A DNA stretch of 64,000 nt from Winogradskyella sp046545555 (GCF_046545555.1 NZ_JBHZTH010000001.1:1922001-1986000), one strand, 5' to 3'; shown: positions 25,489 through 34,842, numbered from the stretch's first letter. Notes: generated by a model not told the origin, from the letters alone. A program made the numbers and translations.

Positions 25489-27333
25489 TTAATCAGTCAG
25501 CTTTTTAAAAGCTTCTTTACCACCAACAATAGGTAATGATAAACTCGTTTTATCTAATTCAATAGTAAGTTCTGTACCCGCTTTTGGATGCAGCGTGTAT
25601 TCTTTATCACTAGAAAATATCATTAATCCAATCTGTTGACCAGCTTTAATAATCTGATCGTCTGGTTGTAGTTCAAAATTAATAGTATATGAACGTCCTG
25701 GAACAAGATCTTCTTCATCTGTTAACGATTTATAATTTTTAGGATCTGCCCAACCACGTGTAATAATATTATCTGTTATTTTTAAACCTGAACCTTCTTG
25801 CCATGGCAATGAAACCAGCCATACCGAAAGATTTGCAGCAGGCTTATTACTCGATAATGTAATACTAACTTTAGGTACACCAGAAATGTGTAAATCAGAT
25901 TTTAATTGTGGTGTTACATAAAGTAATCGGTTATTAGAGTTTTTCGCTTTCGCTAAATCTTTTCCGGAAAAAGAGACATCGTCAATTAATGTTTCTCCTT
26001 TTTCTTCTCCTTTTTCAGTAGTTAATCCTCCAGCAGTTTCTCCACCAGAAGTTAAATTTAATATAATGTGTTCTGCATCTGGATTTGGATAATCTAAATA
26101 AGGTGTCGGTTTTTGTCTGTCATCATATTCTCTAACTATGAAAGCCTTATTTTCTTCTTTATCTACACCATTGTCAATTCCATGAAGGTATTTGGTAAAC
26201 CATTTGTTCATCATAGAAGTAGGTGGTGGTCCACCATGTCCATTTTGATGGTAATAAATTTGGTGCGGTAACCCTTTTTCTTTTGCTGCTTTATAAATTC
26301 TGTAACTATGCTCTGGCATTACATTCCAATCATTAAATCCGTGCGACATTAGTAAAGCAGCTTTCATATTATCCATTTGGTTTAGATAATCTCGGCTTGC
26401 CCACCAATCGTTTAAATCACCAGTTTGTCGGTCCATATTATCCATCATTTCCGTATCTCTAATCACCTTATTATTTCTTGGACGTTTATCTTCAGCGCCA
26501 CTATGCACAAAATCATAAAGCACATCAATATCTTCACCTAAATAGCCACCTGGTGACCGCACTAAACCATTAGAACGATAATAATGATAATAAGACGTAT
26601 TAGGCGCTATAGGTATTATAACTTCTAAGCCCTCAACACCTGTTGTTGCAGCTGCTAATGGTAATGTTCCGTTATAAGATGTGCCAGTCATACCCACTTT
26701 ACCAGTAGACCAAGTAGCTTTTACTTCTTCAGTGCCCTTGCGTTCTGTAAATCCTTTAGCTCTGCCGCATAACCAATCTATGACTGCTTTTGGAGCTAAA
26801 GATTCATTTTTACCACCAATAGTTGGCGCTCCGTCTGATAAACCAGTTCCTGGTGAAGATGAGTGTACCACAATATAACCTCTAGGTAACCATTTTTTGA
26901 TATGTGAATAAGAAATCATTGGTTTAGGTAATGTACGACGTGTAACTTCTGGATGTACACGCTCTTCTGACTTACCACCAAGCTCACGTTTTACATTCCA
27001 CATAGAGCCAGGTACATCTGCTGCTACGCCAGCAAAATATGGACTTGTTATGTAAATTACAGGTAATTTTAAACCTTCAGTGTCTGTTTGCTTTGGTCTT
27101 GTAACTGAAACGTGCATGCGATCTGCGGAACCATCTCCGTCTGAGTCAAATTCTGTTTCTACCCATAAATCGTGACTTATCCAAGTATCAAAACCTCCAT
27201 TAAAAGCATCTACAATTTGAGCTTCACCATCTTTAAATATTGGTGTGGTTTTTTCAGCGTTTTGCGCACAGCTCATAATTGAGAATGCAAGTGCAATGAT
27301 AAAAAAAGAATTAGTTTTGAATGCGAGTGTCAT
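25489..27333 (-). CDS. CocE/NonD-type serine hydrolase (Xaa-Pro dipeptidyl-peptidase S15 family), lipoprotein
   Basis: A 614-residue secreted hydrolase. A hydrophobic leader ends in a lipobox with Cys22 (FSIMSCAQN), so the mature protein is probably a lipoprotein. The alpha/beta-hydrolase domain has the nucleophile Ser219 in GTSYNG, the catalytic Asp in SHGFNDWNV and the His in QNGHGG. The C-terminal beta-sandwich (jelly-roll) domain holds the final third. Members of the family hydrolyse X-Pro dipeptides, cephalosporin or cocaine esters, and the substrate cannot be read from the sequence. It has about 375 bases of upstream DNA, which includes a small membrane protein gene. Confidence 0.86.
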   Translation of the reverse strand: MTLAFKTNSFFIIALAFSIMSCAQNAEKTTPIFKDGEAQIVDAFNGGFDTWISHDLWVETEFDSDGDGSADRMHVSVTRPKQTDTEGLKLPVIYITSPYFAGVAADVPGSMWNVKRELGGKSEERVHPEVTRRTLPKPMISYSHIKKWLPRGYIVVHSSSPGTGLSDGAPTIGGKNESLAPKAVIDWLCGRAKGFTERKGTEEVKATWSTGKVGMTGTSYNGTLPLAAATTGVEGLEVIIPIAPNTSYYHYYRSNGLVRSPGGYLGEDIDVLYDFVHSGAEDKRPRNNKVIRDTEMMDNMDRQTGDLNDWWASRDYLNQMDNMKAALLMSHGFNDWNVMPEHSYRIYKAAKEKGLPHQIYYHQNGHGGPPPTSMMNKWFTKYLHGIDNGVDKEENKAFIVREYDDRQKPTPYLDYPNPDAEHIILNLTSGGETAGGLTTEKGEEKGETLIDDVSFSGKDLAKAKNSNNRLLYVTPQLKSDLHISGVPKVSITLSSNKPAANLSVWLVSLPWQEGSGLKITDNIITRGWADPKNYKSLTDEEDLVPGRSYTINFELQPDDQIIKAGQQIGLMIFSSDKEYTLHPKAGTELTIELDKTSLSLPIVGGKEAFKKLTD

Positions 27334-27495
27334 ATGAGTTAGGTTTCGAATAGTGTTTTGTTAAAAATAAGGACTATTTGTTAGAACTCAAATAGGTTTG
27401 TGATAAGTTTGATATATTAATTCGAAGGAATTTGTAACACGTTATCGAATTATCTGATAGTGCTTTTCGTTATTTCTTATCACTGTAAAAAACTA

Positions 27496-27639
27496 TTAAT
27501 CAGTTAAAACGTCTTTAACTATTGAGTATTCAGCATTCATCCATGCAACATAAATAATAGCAATGGCGATAATCATTATTATTGCCCATTTAAGAACCCA
27601 AAAGAAAATATCTATTAATTTTTTACTTATTGATTTCAT
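27496..27639 (-). CDS. Small membrane protein (47 residues)
   Basis: A short open frame in the gap between the S15 hydrolase and the SnoaL-like gene. It reads MKSISKKLIDIFFWVLKW, then a run of isoleucines and alanines forming a single membrane helix (about residues 12-33), and ends ...AEYSIVKDVLTD. The basic N-terminus, one central helix and acidic tail are typical of a real small membrane protein. It lies on the same strand as its neighbours, about 70 bases after the SnoaL-like gene's end. I do not recognise the family. The rest of the 375-base gap shows only an AT-rich inverted repeat. Confidence 0.5.
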   Translation of the reverse strand: MKSISKKLIDIFFWVLKWAIIMIIAIAIIYVAWMNAEYSIVKDVLTD

Positions 27640-27708
27640 GCTCTATTGCAGAGTAATAATTTTCATGCTTTATTTTATGTTATAAATAAATACTAGTTAC
27701 TTTAATAA

Positions 27709-28230
27709 TTAATTCTTAGGTAAATACTCTTCAGGAATTGGATTTGCTTCAGATTCTTGCATCCAATAGATATTAATGATCCACCAGCGTTCACCATCAT
27801 TCATGAGTTGAATACTGTTGATACCTCTCATAAATGGTTTCCTATCGTCTTTTCTTTTAAAAGAATGATATGTACTAAATACTTGTGTGATGTTGCCAAA
27901 GGTTTGGACATTTCTACTTATTTCTACCTCATGAAAGCCATTTTCTAACAACCACTTACCCGATGAATTTATATAATCATCTGGTGTCATATAGCGCGCC
28001 ATATGTTTTCCTTCTTTGTTTTTGCCAGTAGGAATTAACTTTGCGTCTTTATGAAATAAGTGCTTGAATAAATCCCAATCACGTTCTACACCTGCATCTC
28101 CAGAAATTACAGAATATAATGTTTCGATGGTGCTGTCTAATGTGGATACGTTTTTTGTATAGTCTTTTGTTTCTTCTTGAGCATTTAAATTAAATGATAT
28201 AAATAATAATAGTGTAATAATATTCTTCAT
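27709..28230 (-). CDS. Exported SnoaL/NTF2-like protein
   Basis: A protein of about 173 residues with a signal peptide (MKNIITLLLFISFNLNAQ) and one NTF2/SnoaL-like fold domain: LDSTIETLYSVISGDAGVERDWDLFKHLF, MARYMTPDDYIN and the C-terminal GERWWIINIYWMQES strands. Such domains bind small ligands; a role cannot be assigned. I used ATG at 28230, not the upstream in-frame ATG at 28281, because the added 17 residues (MSFLRRQESNNKSR...) have no signal-peptide character and derive from a palindromic dispersed element at 28257-28276. Confidence 0.78.
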   Translation of the reverse strand: MKNIITLLLFISFNLNAQEETKDYTKNVSTLDSTIETLYSVISGDAGVERDWDLFKHLFHKDAKLIPTGKNKEGKHMARYMTPDDYINSSGKWLLENGFHEVEISRNVQTFGNITQVFSTYHSFKRKDDRKPFMRGINSIQLMNDGERWWIINIYWMQESEANPIPEEYLPKN

Positions 28231-28256
28231 AATGATGAATCTTGATTTATTGTTAG

Positions 28257-28276
28257 ATTCCTGCCTGCGCAGGAAT
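28257..28276 (-). repeat. Palindromic dispersed element, copy 4
   Basis: ATTCCTGC and GCAGGAAT pair perfectly (eight base pairs) around CTGC. In minus orientation the flanks are GTC and CT, as in copies 1 and 2. It lies between the SnoaL-like gene and the DUF5686 gene, and its translation gives the spurious FLRRQES string. Confidence 0.75.
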
Positions 28277-28291
28277 GACAAGATTGTAAAG

Positions 28292-30751
28292 TTAAAAGAA
28301 TTTCAACCCAAACAAAATCGCATCACTTTGAAATCCACTTTGATACGAGCGAATATAGTCTACACGCAAGAATCTCCATTTTCCCCAACCAATATTATCT
28401 ACACCAATACTATACTCTTGGTAAGGTTTAAAATCTGGTGTTGCCAATAGATGTGCGCCAACAACTAAGTTAAAATTAAGTTTATTTAATAACGGTATTT
28501 TCCCTAATATAAAACCATTAAAATCGTGCTCAGCATGTGCTTCTAAATAGGCGTCATTTGTGCTTCCAGAATAATAATCGAGATTATTAAACACGTTAGT
28601 GTAGTTACCTGCAGTGCTCACATGGGTTTGGTTACCATTAAAATGTTGATAATCCATAAAGGCAATATCATCTGCGTTAAAGAACTTACCAGCTCTTAAG
28701 TTATATCTAAAACGCCCCTTGTCTGCAATGTTAAATGACTGAAAAATTCTAACTTTAACTTGATCAAAATTATAATCGCTATTAGTGGATCCAAATCCTT
28801 TTTCGTAGCTTAAAACTAATGTTGGGTATTTATCGCTACCAACATTAAACTTACTGTCTGGATAGCTTAAATATTCTTGTCCGAAATTAATTTGGGCCGT
28901 CACATTTGCTTTTATTATGTTGTGCGTTTCAAACGGTGCGACTCCAAATGCTGTTTCATCTAATGGATTGTTACTTGTATACACATCATTTTCTTCATTT
29001 GTAAAAACCTGATCTGTAGTATTAAATAGTGCTTTACGTCTTTCGTAACTTATACCAGAGTAGAGTCTTAAACCGTTAACTAGCTCTTCAGAATAATTAA
29101 GTTGAAGGAATGTTCTATCGTAAAGCTTCATATAATTGTCTTCAAAAAACAAAGTACTCACTGTATTAATAAAGGGTGTTATGGGATTTGAAGGATTAAA
29201 CTGTTCTGTGCGCACACCACCAGAAAGTGTTAAAAAACGTCTATTTGTATTATTAAACTTGTACGTTAATGAGCCTGTTGCACGTAATCTATCGTCTGAA
29301 AAGCCATATTGAAAACCAGCATTAGCTCTAAAAAAACGCTTAAAATCATCGTAGTTTTTAGTAAAAAATACATTGGCTCTTGCTGTGTAGCCTTGCACTG
29401 TATTAAACTGAACTCCACTAATGGGAATATCATAACCTAGTCGAAAATCTTTATGAGAATTTTGATACGAATAACCTAGAATACTGCCTAGTTTGAATTT
29501 ATTATTAACGCGATCTATAGAATCTAAATAAGGTTTGGATTCTTTTACAATTTGTATGCTGTCCTTTTTAATATAATCTGTGCGCTCTTCTGAAGTTAAG
29601 GGTACTGGCCTAATTGTTTTCCAGAATAAAGAGTCTTTTTTATTGGCTTCACTTTCAAAAGCGACGATTTCTCTGCCAAAATCTTGTCGTGTTAGGCCAG
29701 GATTTATATCGTAATTGCTGTAAACTGCGGTAAAGCGACCATCTCCTTTGAAACCTAAAAATTTATATGAAAAATCTAAACTTTGTGAGATTAGTGCCCA
29801 AACATTGCTAGTTTCAGAATATGAAAAACTTTGCTTTAATGACAATACATCTGCAGCAGGAATACGCGCTTGTACACCAGTAATATCTAGTTCTACAGCA
29901 TATATGGTCCATTGGTCTTCAACAATATAAATACTTCCGGAAAAAACAGGATCATTTTCTCGCTTAGGAATCACGTTTATTTTATTAATTAGATTTCCTC
30001 TATCGTCATAGAATATACCTTCTAATTTATAACGGTAATAGGTGAACGCATTGTTGGCTATAGGCGACACAATTTCATTACCAAATTCTATGGTGTTCTT
30101 ATAAAAATTATAATCGACATCACTCGCATTATTGAAACTAAAGCCATTACTGTCTCCACTTACTTTGGAAGCTGTAATTTTTTCTTTGAGCTTATCTGGG
30201 TTTAAAAACTGAAGTTTAGATATGGTTTCAGATAGATAGATAATTCCTGTACGTGTTGAGTCTAAGCCATCAATTTCGATGTCTTGTCCCATAAATTTCT
30301 TTGGGGCATCTTTAATTCTAATTAATCCTCTTGAGTAAAAATCTGCTTTATAAGAATTTATTTTATCGAGATTCTCTTTACGTTTTGTAATTGCCTGTCT
30401 CATTATGGCATTTGCAGGATTGTCTTCTGCGCTCACTACAACTTCACCCAAAGACACCGACTCATCTTCTAGTGTAATATTTATTGTATATGGAAACTTA
30501 TCTACGGCGATTTTCTTTTTTACCGTTTTGTAACCTATATAAGTATAAATAATAGTATATGTTTTAGATTCAGAAATATTGAGTTCGTAATAACCGTCGT
30601 CATTAGTGGTAGTGCCATTATAGGTGTTTTCTATTATGACATTCACAAAGGGTAAAGGTTCGTTTTTAGTGTTTGTAATTGTACCAATAACTTGCGCTGA
30701 GGCGATTGAACTAAAAGTAACAAAGAGAATGTAGAGTAAAGATTTATCCAT
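28292..30751 (-). CDS. DUF5686 outer-membrane protein with carboxypeptidase-like regulatory domain
   Basis: An 819-residue outer-membrane protein. A signal peptide (about residues 1-19, ending SIASAQ) is followed by a CarboxypepD_reg-like beta-sandwich (VIGTITNTKNEPLPFVNVII to SLGEVVVSAED, about residues 20-110), then the long DUF5686 region, rich in aromatic beta-strands and ending in a Phe (ILFGLKFF), as barrel proteins do. The family is widespread in Bacteroidota and has no proven function; the combination resembles the regulatory N-domain of TonB-dependent receptors without their plug. The last strands and terminal Phe suggest insertion by the BAM complex. Confidence 0.85.
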   Translation of the reverse strand: MDKSLLYILFVTFSSIASAQVIGTITNTKNEPLPFVNVIIENTYNGTTTNDDGYYELNISESKTYTIIYTYIGYKTVKKKIAVDKFPYTINITLEDESVSLGEVVVSAEDNPANAIMRQAITKRKENLDKINSYKADFYSRGLIRIKDAPKKFMGQDIEIDGLDSTRTGIIYLSETISKLQFLNPDKLKEKITASKVSGDSNGFSFNNASDVDYNFYKNTIEFGNEIVSPIANNAFTYYRYKLEGIFYDDRGNLINKINVIPKRENDPVFSGSIYIVEDQWTIYAVELDITGVQARIPAADVLSLKQSFSYSETSNVWALISQSLDFSYKFLGFKGDGRFTAVYSNYDINPGLTRQDFGREIVAFESEANKKDSLFWKTIRPVPLTSEERTDYIKKDSIQIVKESKPYLDSIDRVNNKFKLGSILGYSYQNSHKDFRLGYDIPISGVQFNTVQGYTARANVFFTKNYDDFKRFFRANAGFQYGFSDDRLRATGSLTYKFNNTNRRFLTLSGGVRTEQFNPSNPITPFINTVSTLFFEDNYMKLYDRTFLQLNYSEELVNGLRLYSGISYERRKALFNTTDQVFTNEENDVYTSNNPLDETAFGVAPFETHNIIKANVTAQINFGQEYLSYPDSKFNVGSDKYPTLVLSYEKGFGSTNSDYNFDQVKVRIFQSFNIADKGRFRYNLRAGKFFNADDIAFMDYQHFNGNQTHVSTAGNYTNVFNNLDYYSGSTNDAYLEAHAEHDFNGFILGKIPLLNKLNFNLVVGAHLLATPDFKPYQEYSIGVDNIGWGKWRFLRVDYIRSYQSGFQSDAILFGLKFF

Positions 30752-30889
30752 TGAGTTTGATTGATGGTTTATATTTATATAGACGCATTGTTATAACAAA
30801 TGGTTGCCTGAGGTAATAAGTAAATTATTTAAAACCCTTTTCAAACATAGATTAAAAATAGAGTGGGAGACGTTAGAAGAATCTTAAAG

Positions 30890-31348
30890 TTATCGAAAAT
30901 CTTTCTTAATACGATCTAAGTTACGCTTATTATCACGGTCTTTAATCGTTTCGCGTTTATCGTAAAGTTTTTTACCTTTTCCTAATGCAATGATAAGTTT
31001 AGCGAAGCCTTTTTCGTTAATATATAAACGTAATGGAATTACGGCATTACCTTTAATATCCATTTCCTTTTTGAGCTTTTTAAGTTCTTTTCGGTTTAAA
31101 AGTAATTTACGTTCTGCTTTTGGTTTGTGATTGTAATAGTTGCCAAAGGCGTACTCTTCAACAGTCATGTTTATAACAAAGAGTTCATTTCTATCATTAA
31201 ATTCACAAAAACTTTCTGCAATAGAAGCCTTGCCAGATCTGATGGATTTTATTTCAGTTCCGGTAAGTACAATTCCAGCCGTATATTTATCTAAGATCTC
31301 GTACTGAAATTTTGCTTTTTTATTGAGTATGTTAACCGTTTTTTGCAT
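30890..31348 (-). CDS. smpB: SsrA-binding protein SmpB
   Basis: A protein of about 152 residues that binds tmRNA and delivers it to stalled ribosomes. The beta-barrel core has NILNKKAKFQYEILDKYTAG, GTEIKSIRSGKASIAESF and the KLIIALGKGKKLYDKRE segment; the basic C-terminal tail (DNKRNLDRIKKDFR) is the part that enters the decoding centre. I used ATG at 31348 (MQKTVNIL), because the ATG at 31357 overlaps the TACCTTTG box. The transcript would then start at or next to the start codon. The length is normal for the family. Confidence 0.95.
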   Translation of the reverse strand: MQKTVNILNKKAKFQYEILDKYTAGIVLTGTEIKSIRSGKASIAESFCEFNDRNELFVINMTVEEYAFGNYYNHKPKAERKLLLNRKELKKLKKEMDIKGNAVIPLRLYINEKGFAKLIIALGKGKKLYDKRETIKDRDNKRNLDRIKKDFR

Positions 31349-31354
31349 TTTGTA

Positions 31355-31362
31355 CAAAGGTA
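31355..31362 (-). promoter_or_regulatory. Candidate -7 box for smpB (leaderless)
   Basis: On the minus strand the bases read TACCTTTG, then six bases, then the ATG of smpB. The layout is the same as in front of the glycosyltransferase at 11899. Confidence 0.45.
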
Positions 31363-31454
31363 GTTTTATTAGTTAAAAGTTAAAAGTTTAATAGACTAAA
31401 GTAAACTGCGTAATCTTATTCATAGTTTTACGACTATCGTTTTAATTTTTTTTA

Positions 31455-32216
31455 ATGAAGTATTTTTCAATCTTATTTTTGAGTTTAGTATTAATTGCCT
31501 GTAAAACTGAAACTAAAACAAAGGTTTTATCAGCTGATGCTATTATTGATAAATCTATTGCAATTTCTGGTGGTGAAATTTTTAATTCTGAAGTTGTAAT
31601 CATTAAGTTTAAATTTCGAGATATACAATATAAATCTACTTATACATCTGAAGCTAAAGTTTTATCACGACTAATTGTTAAAGAAAATGATTCTATTATA
31701 GATTTTTTAAAGGGAGATTTGTTTCAGCGTTATATTGATGAGAGACCTGTTGAACTTGAAGATTCAATGGTTACTAAGTATTCAGCATCAGTGAATTCAG
31801 TGCATTATTTTTCTACATTACCTTTTGGTTTAAATGACAAAGCAGTAAACAAAAAACGGTTTGAATATGAAAAAATAAAAGGAAAAGACTACTACAAAAT
31901 TAAAGTTACATTTAATAAAGATGGTGGAGGAGAGGATTACGATGATGTTTTTATCTACTGGATTAATAAAACATCGCTTAAACCCGATTATTTGGCCTAT
32001 TCCTATAATGAAGATGATGGTGTTGGCATGCGTTTTAGAGAAGCATATAACGAACGTTATATAAAAGGTTTACGCTTTGTAGATTATAATAATTACAAGT
32101 CTGAGAATAAGGATATAAAGCTTGCTGATTTAGGGAAAGCTTTTAACGATGATACACTAAAACTACTTTCTAAAATAGAACTAGAAAATATAGAAGTAGA
32201 ATTGATTAAAAAATAA
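31455..32216 (+). CDS. DUF6503-type lipoprotein
   Basis: A 253-residue exported lipoprotein: the leader MKYFSILFLSLVLIAC has a lipobox Cys at residue 16. The mature protein has alternating beta-strands with a DKSIAISGGEIFNSEVV start and a DYDDVFIYWINKTSLKPDYLAYSY core, matching the DUF6503 group of Bacteroidota outer-membrane or periplasmic lipoproteins. No function is known. It is transcribed alone and ends in a bidirectional terminator shared with the ATP-grasp operon. Confidence 0.72.
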   Translation: MKYFSILFLSLVLIACKTETKTKVLSADAIIDKSIAISGGEIFNSEVVIIKFKFRDIQYKSTYTSEAKVLSRLIVKENDSIIDFLKGDLFQRYIDERPVELEDSMVTKYSASVNSVHYFSTLPFGLNDKAVNKKRFEYEKIKGKDYYKIKVTFNKDGGGEDYDDVFIYWINKTSLKPDYLAYSYNEDDGVGMRFREAYNERYIKGLRFVDYNNYKSENKDIKLADLGKAFNDDTLKLLSKIELENIEVELIKK

Positions 32217-32242
32217 AACCACAGATATAAGTCTGTGGTTTT
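32215..32242. terminator. Bidirectional rho-independent terminator
   Basis: AAAACCACAGA pairs perfectly with TCTGTGGTTTT (11 base pairs) around a six-base loop, with A and T runs on both sides. It lies between the DUF6503 gene and the convergent ATP-grasp operon and can serve both. Confidence 0.9.
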
Positions 32243-32264
32243 CATATTTTTATTTTAATAGTTT

Positions 32265-33545
32265 TTAGTTACTATACTCGTCTTCATTAAATGGTTTTAA
32301 CCATTCTAAAATCATATCATTACCTCTTGTGTCAGTGACCTTAAGAAGACTTTCAATCTTTTTTATTTTAGCATTGACATTAGCAATAGAGTCGGTAACT
32401 AAATAGATTCTAGCATAAACTTGTCTTTCTGTACCTAATAAAACAGGATCTACAGTATCACCAACTTTAAAACGCTCTAAAACAAAATGAATCTCATCGT
32501 CTGCTTTAATTTCATCTAAGCCTTCTATAGAATCGATAGTACCATCTTTAAGCAATACCCAAACGGTACATGCTTTTTTACCACCAAAAGTATAATCATT
32601 CTTTTCTTCAAAATCTTCGTCACCAAAGACTCCAGTTAAAGCAAAGTTTAAAAGCATTTTTCTATGGTCAAAGCCATGAATGTGTAGCAAGTGAAAATGT
32701 GGTGCTTCGCCTTGAAGTCTAAATCCAGGATCGTATGCATATACGATATTATTTTCAACAAAAAACTGCACGTTTAGAATGCCATTTTCAATTTTTAGAG
32801 CCTTAAACATCTTGCATAATTTTGGATGCATTTGTTCTATAAACAGCTCGCTATGTTTAGAAGGGTAAACTGCTCCAATACAAACAGGGCTAGCATCGCC
32901 TTGTATTTTAGTTGTGACTCTATCTGATATTGCAGAAATGTGAGCCACTCCATCTTTAAAGGTGTAATACGCAGCCATATCATCACAATCCATATAGCGC
33001 TCAACAAGAACCACTCCTTTTTTAGAAAAACCAAACGCCGTTTTTACAGACTTTTTGTAATCTTCCTCATCTCTACAGATTTTCATACCGACACCACCAC
33101 CATTATCCACTGGTTTAACCATAAGAGGGTAACCAAGGTTATGCGGTTTGTCAATATTTTCGACACCTTCAATGTAAATACCTGGAATGTCTAAAATATC
33201 GAAATCTAAACAGTATTGTTTAAAACCATCTTTACTACAAAATGCTTCTACGGCTTCAGTTGTAGCATAGCATGGAATGTTTAGAATATCACAAATGTCT
33301 TTGTATGGTTTTACCAAAATATCTGCAACTCCTACTAATACGCCATCTGCTCCGCAATCTTTTACAATTTGTGCAACGTTTTCTACTTCGAAAACATCAA
33401 TATCATAACTTTCTTTTGCATTACGCTTTGCAGGCGAATTTTGGCCCATATCAATTACTATTGTATATAAACCCATTTTATTTGCAACATCTACAACTGC
33501 TGCTGTTTCAGGATTTCCGCCGAGTATAACTATTTTTTTAGACAT
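32265..33545 (-). CDS. ATP-grasp ligase, last gene of a glycan-like operon
   Basis: A 426-residue ATP-grasp enzyme. The N-terminal pre-ATP-grasp domain begins KIVILGGNPETAAVVDVANKM; the central domain binds ATP with LMVKPVDNGGGVGMKI and LVERYMDCDDMAAYY, and the metal-binding FFVENNIVYAYDPGFR follows. A further C-terminal domain of about 100 residues is present, as in carboxylate-amine ligases of the carbamoyl-phosphate or PurK-like type. It probably joins a carboxylate to an amine or thiol using ATP; the substrate is unknown. Sixty bases separate it from the glycosyltransferase gene upstream, and a terminator follows. Confidence 0.83.
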   Translation of the reverse strand: MSKKIVILGGNPETAAVVDVANKMGLYTIVIDMGQNSPAKRNAKESYDIDVFEVENVAQIVKDCGADGVLVGVADILVKPYKDICDILNIPCYATTEAVEAFCSKDGFKQYCLDFDILDIPGIYIEGVENIDKPHNLGYPLMVKPVDNGGGVGMKICRDEEDYKKSVKTAFGFSKKGVVLVERYMDCDDMAAYYTFKDGVAHISAISDRVTTKIQGDASPVCIGAVYPSKHSELFIEQMHPKLCKMFKALKIENGILNVQFFVENNIVYAYDPGFRLQGEAPHFHLLHIHGFDHRKMLLNFALTGVFGDEDFEEKNDYTFGGKKACTVWVLLKDGTIDSIEGLDEIKADDEIHFVLERFKVGDTVDPVLLGTERQVYARIYLVTDSIANVNAKIKKIESLLKVTDTRGNDMILEWLKPFNEDEYSN

Positions 33546-33605
33546 GTCTTTAATGCTATATTATTTAGTTTGTGCGCTCTAAAAGAGCGAATGTTTTATT
33601 AAAAT

Positions 33606-34838
33606 TTAATTATTCTGAAAAATGAATTCGTTGTCAAAACCTAAATCATTGATTAGTTTATCTATACGAGCCTCATTAGTATCTATTTTTACGATTTTGT
33701 TTTTATCAATACCCATTAGTCCTAACTCATTTTCAATAAGTTTATGAACTGAAGGGTTTATAGTAGCAATAATTAAATAATCGAATTCATCATTAGATAC
33801 TGCACTTATTGGTTGTACTGAATTTCCTCCAATTTCTAAATCATGAAAATCTACATCGACCCAATTAATAATTTTAAAGAAATCTGTCTTGAGATTCGTG
33901 GACAATATATGCTGCCCAAAAGATCCAGAACTATACACAACAACTTTTGAATCTTTTTCTACTTCTAAAAAAGGATTGAAGAAAGATTGTGTGACATCAT
34001 TATTTATTAATCCACCAGATCTTACTAATATTTGTGAATACAAATAAAACTTTATATGTTGGTCTAAGGTGTTCTTATCAATTACTGGACTTAGTTTAGT
34101 CTTTAAAAAATTCATTAAAAGACCTAATCTATAATACTCTATTTTAGGATTTTCAACAGATTTTACAATAGAGTCGTGTCTTTGTCTATAGTAATATAAA
34201 GGTACTTTACTAATCACTAAACTTTTTGAGATGGCTAAATATGAATATGTTATAGCGGCATCTTCTCCCATTACGACGTCATTTGGCACATCGTAAAGTA
34301 CTTTTTTAAGAAGTTCTTTTTTAAATAATTTATTCCAAACGTAAGTGGACATTCCATGCTCGCAAAACTCACCATTATAAATGGCATTCGGTAGAATAGA
34401 AGATTTAATGTCGTCTTCATTGTAAATACCAGGATTAGCTGGTTTAATCGTTTCTATCTTACCATTAAATTCTCTAAAGTGACCTGTAACAGCGAGGTCA
34501 GCAGAATTAGCTTCAGCTAACTTGTATAAAATATCTAGGTAATATTTATCTACCCAATCATCGCCGTCTACATAAGAGATATACTCACCCAAAGCCGCTT
34601 CTAAACCAGCTTTTCTAGCAGATAATAAACCTCCATTTACTTTATGAATAACTTTAACTCTAGAATCTAACTTTGCATAGTCATCACATATTTTTGGACA
34701 ATTATCTGGACTACCATCATCAACCAAAAGCAATTCAAAGTCTAAAAAAGACTGTTGTAATAGACTTTCTATACACTGTGGTAAATAGTCTTCAATTCTA
34801 TAAATAGGAACAATTACACTAATTTTAATAGCACTCAT
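33606..34838 (-). CDS. Family 2 glycosyltransferase with extra C-terminal domain
   Basis: A 410-residue protein. Residues 1-220 form a GT-A fold: ISVIVPIYRIEDYLPQCIES, LLVDDGSPDNCPKICDDYA and the DxD-type YVDGDDW. Helical residues 220-300 follow, and then residues 300-400 make an alpha/beta unit (KVVVYSSGSFGQHIL, FDYLIIATINPSVHKLI) that resembles a nucleotide-binding or PglD-like Rossmann fold. This layout suggests a glycosyltransferase combined with a sugar-binding or -modifying domain. It lies four bases after the SMP-30-like gene, so the two are probably translated together. Confidence 0.83.
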   Translation of the reverse strand: MSAIKISVIVPIYRIEDYLPQCIESLLQQSFLDFELLLVDDGSPDNCPKICDDYAKLDSRVKVIHKVNGGLLSARKAGLEAALGEYISYVDGDDWVDKYYLDILYKLAEANSADLAVTGHFREFNGKIETIKPANPGIYNEDDIKSSILPNAIYNGEFCEHGMSTYVWNKLFKKELLKKVLYDVPNDVVMGEDAAITYSYLAISKSLVISKVPLYYYRQRHDSIVKSVENPKIEYYRLGLLMNFLKTKLSPVIDKNTLDQHIKFYLYSQILVRSGGLINNDVTQSFFNPFLEVEKDSKVVVYSSGSFGQHILSTNLKTDFFKIINWVDVDFHDLEIGGNSVQPISAVSNDEFDYLIIATINPSVHKLIENELGLMGIDKNKIVKIDTNEARIDKLINDLGFDNEFIFQNN

Positions 34839-34842
34839 AGGT

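Noticed and set aside
27400..27483. Inverted repeat GTGATAAG ... CTTATCAC in the gap upstream of the S15 hydrolase
   Set aside because: The arms are only eight bases and 68 bases apart in AT-rich DNA; chance is likely and no second copy was found.
28230..28281. N-terminal extension of the SnoaL-like gene (MSFLRRQES...)
   Set aside because: Derives from a palindromic repeat and is followed by a good signal peptide start; the extension is probably not translated.
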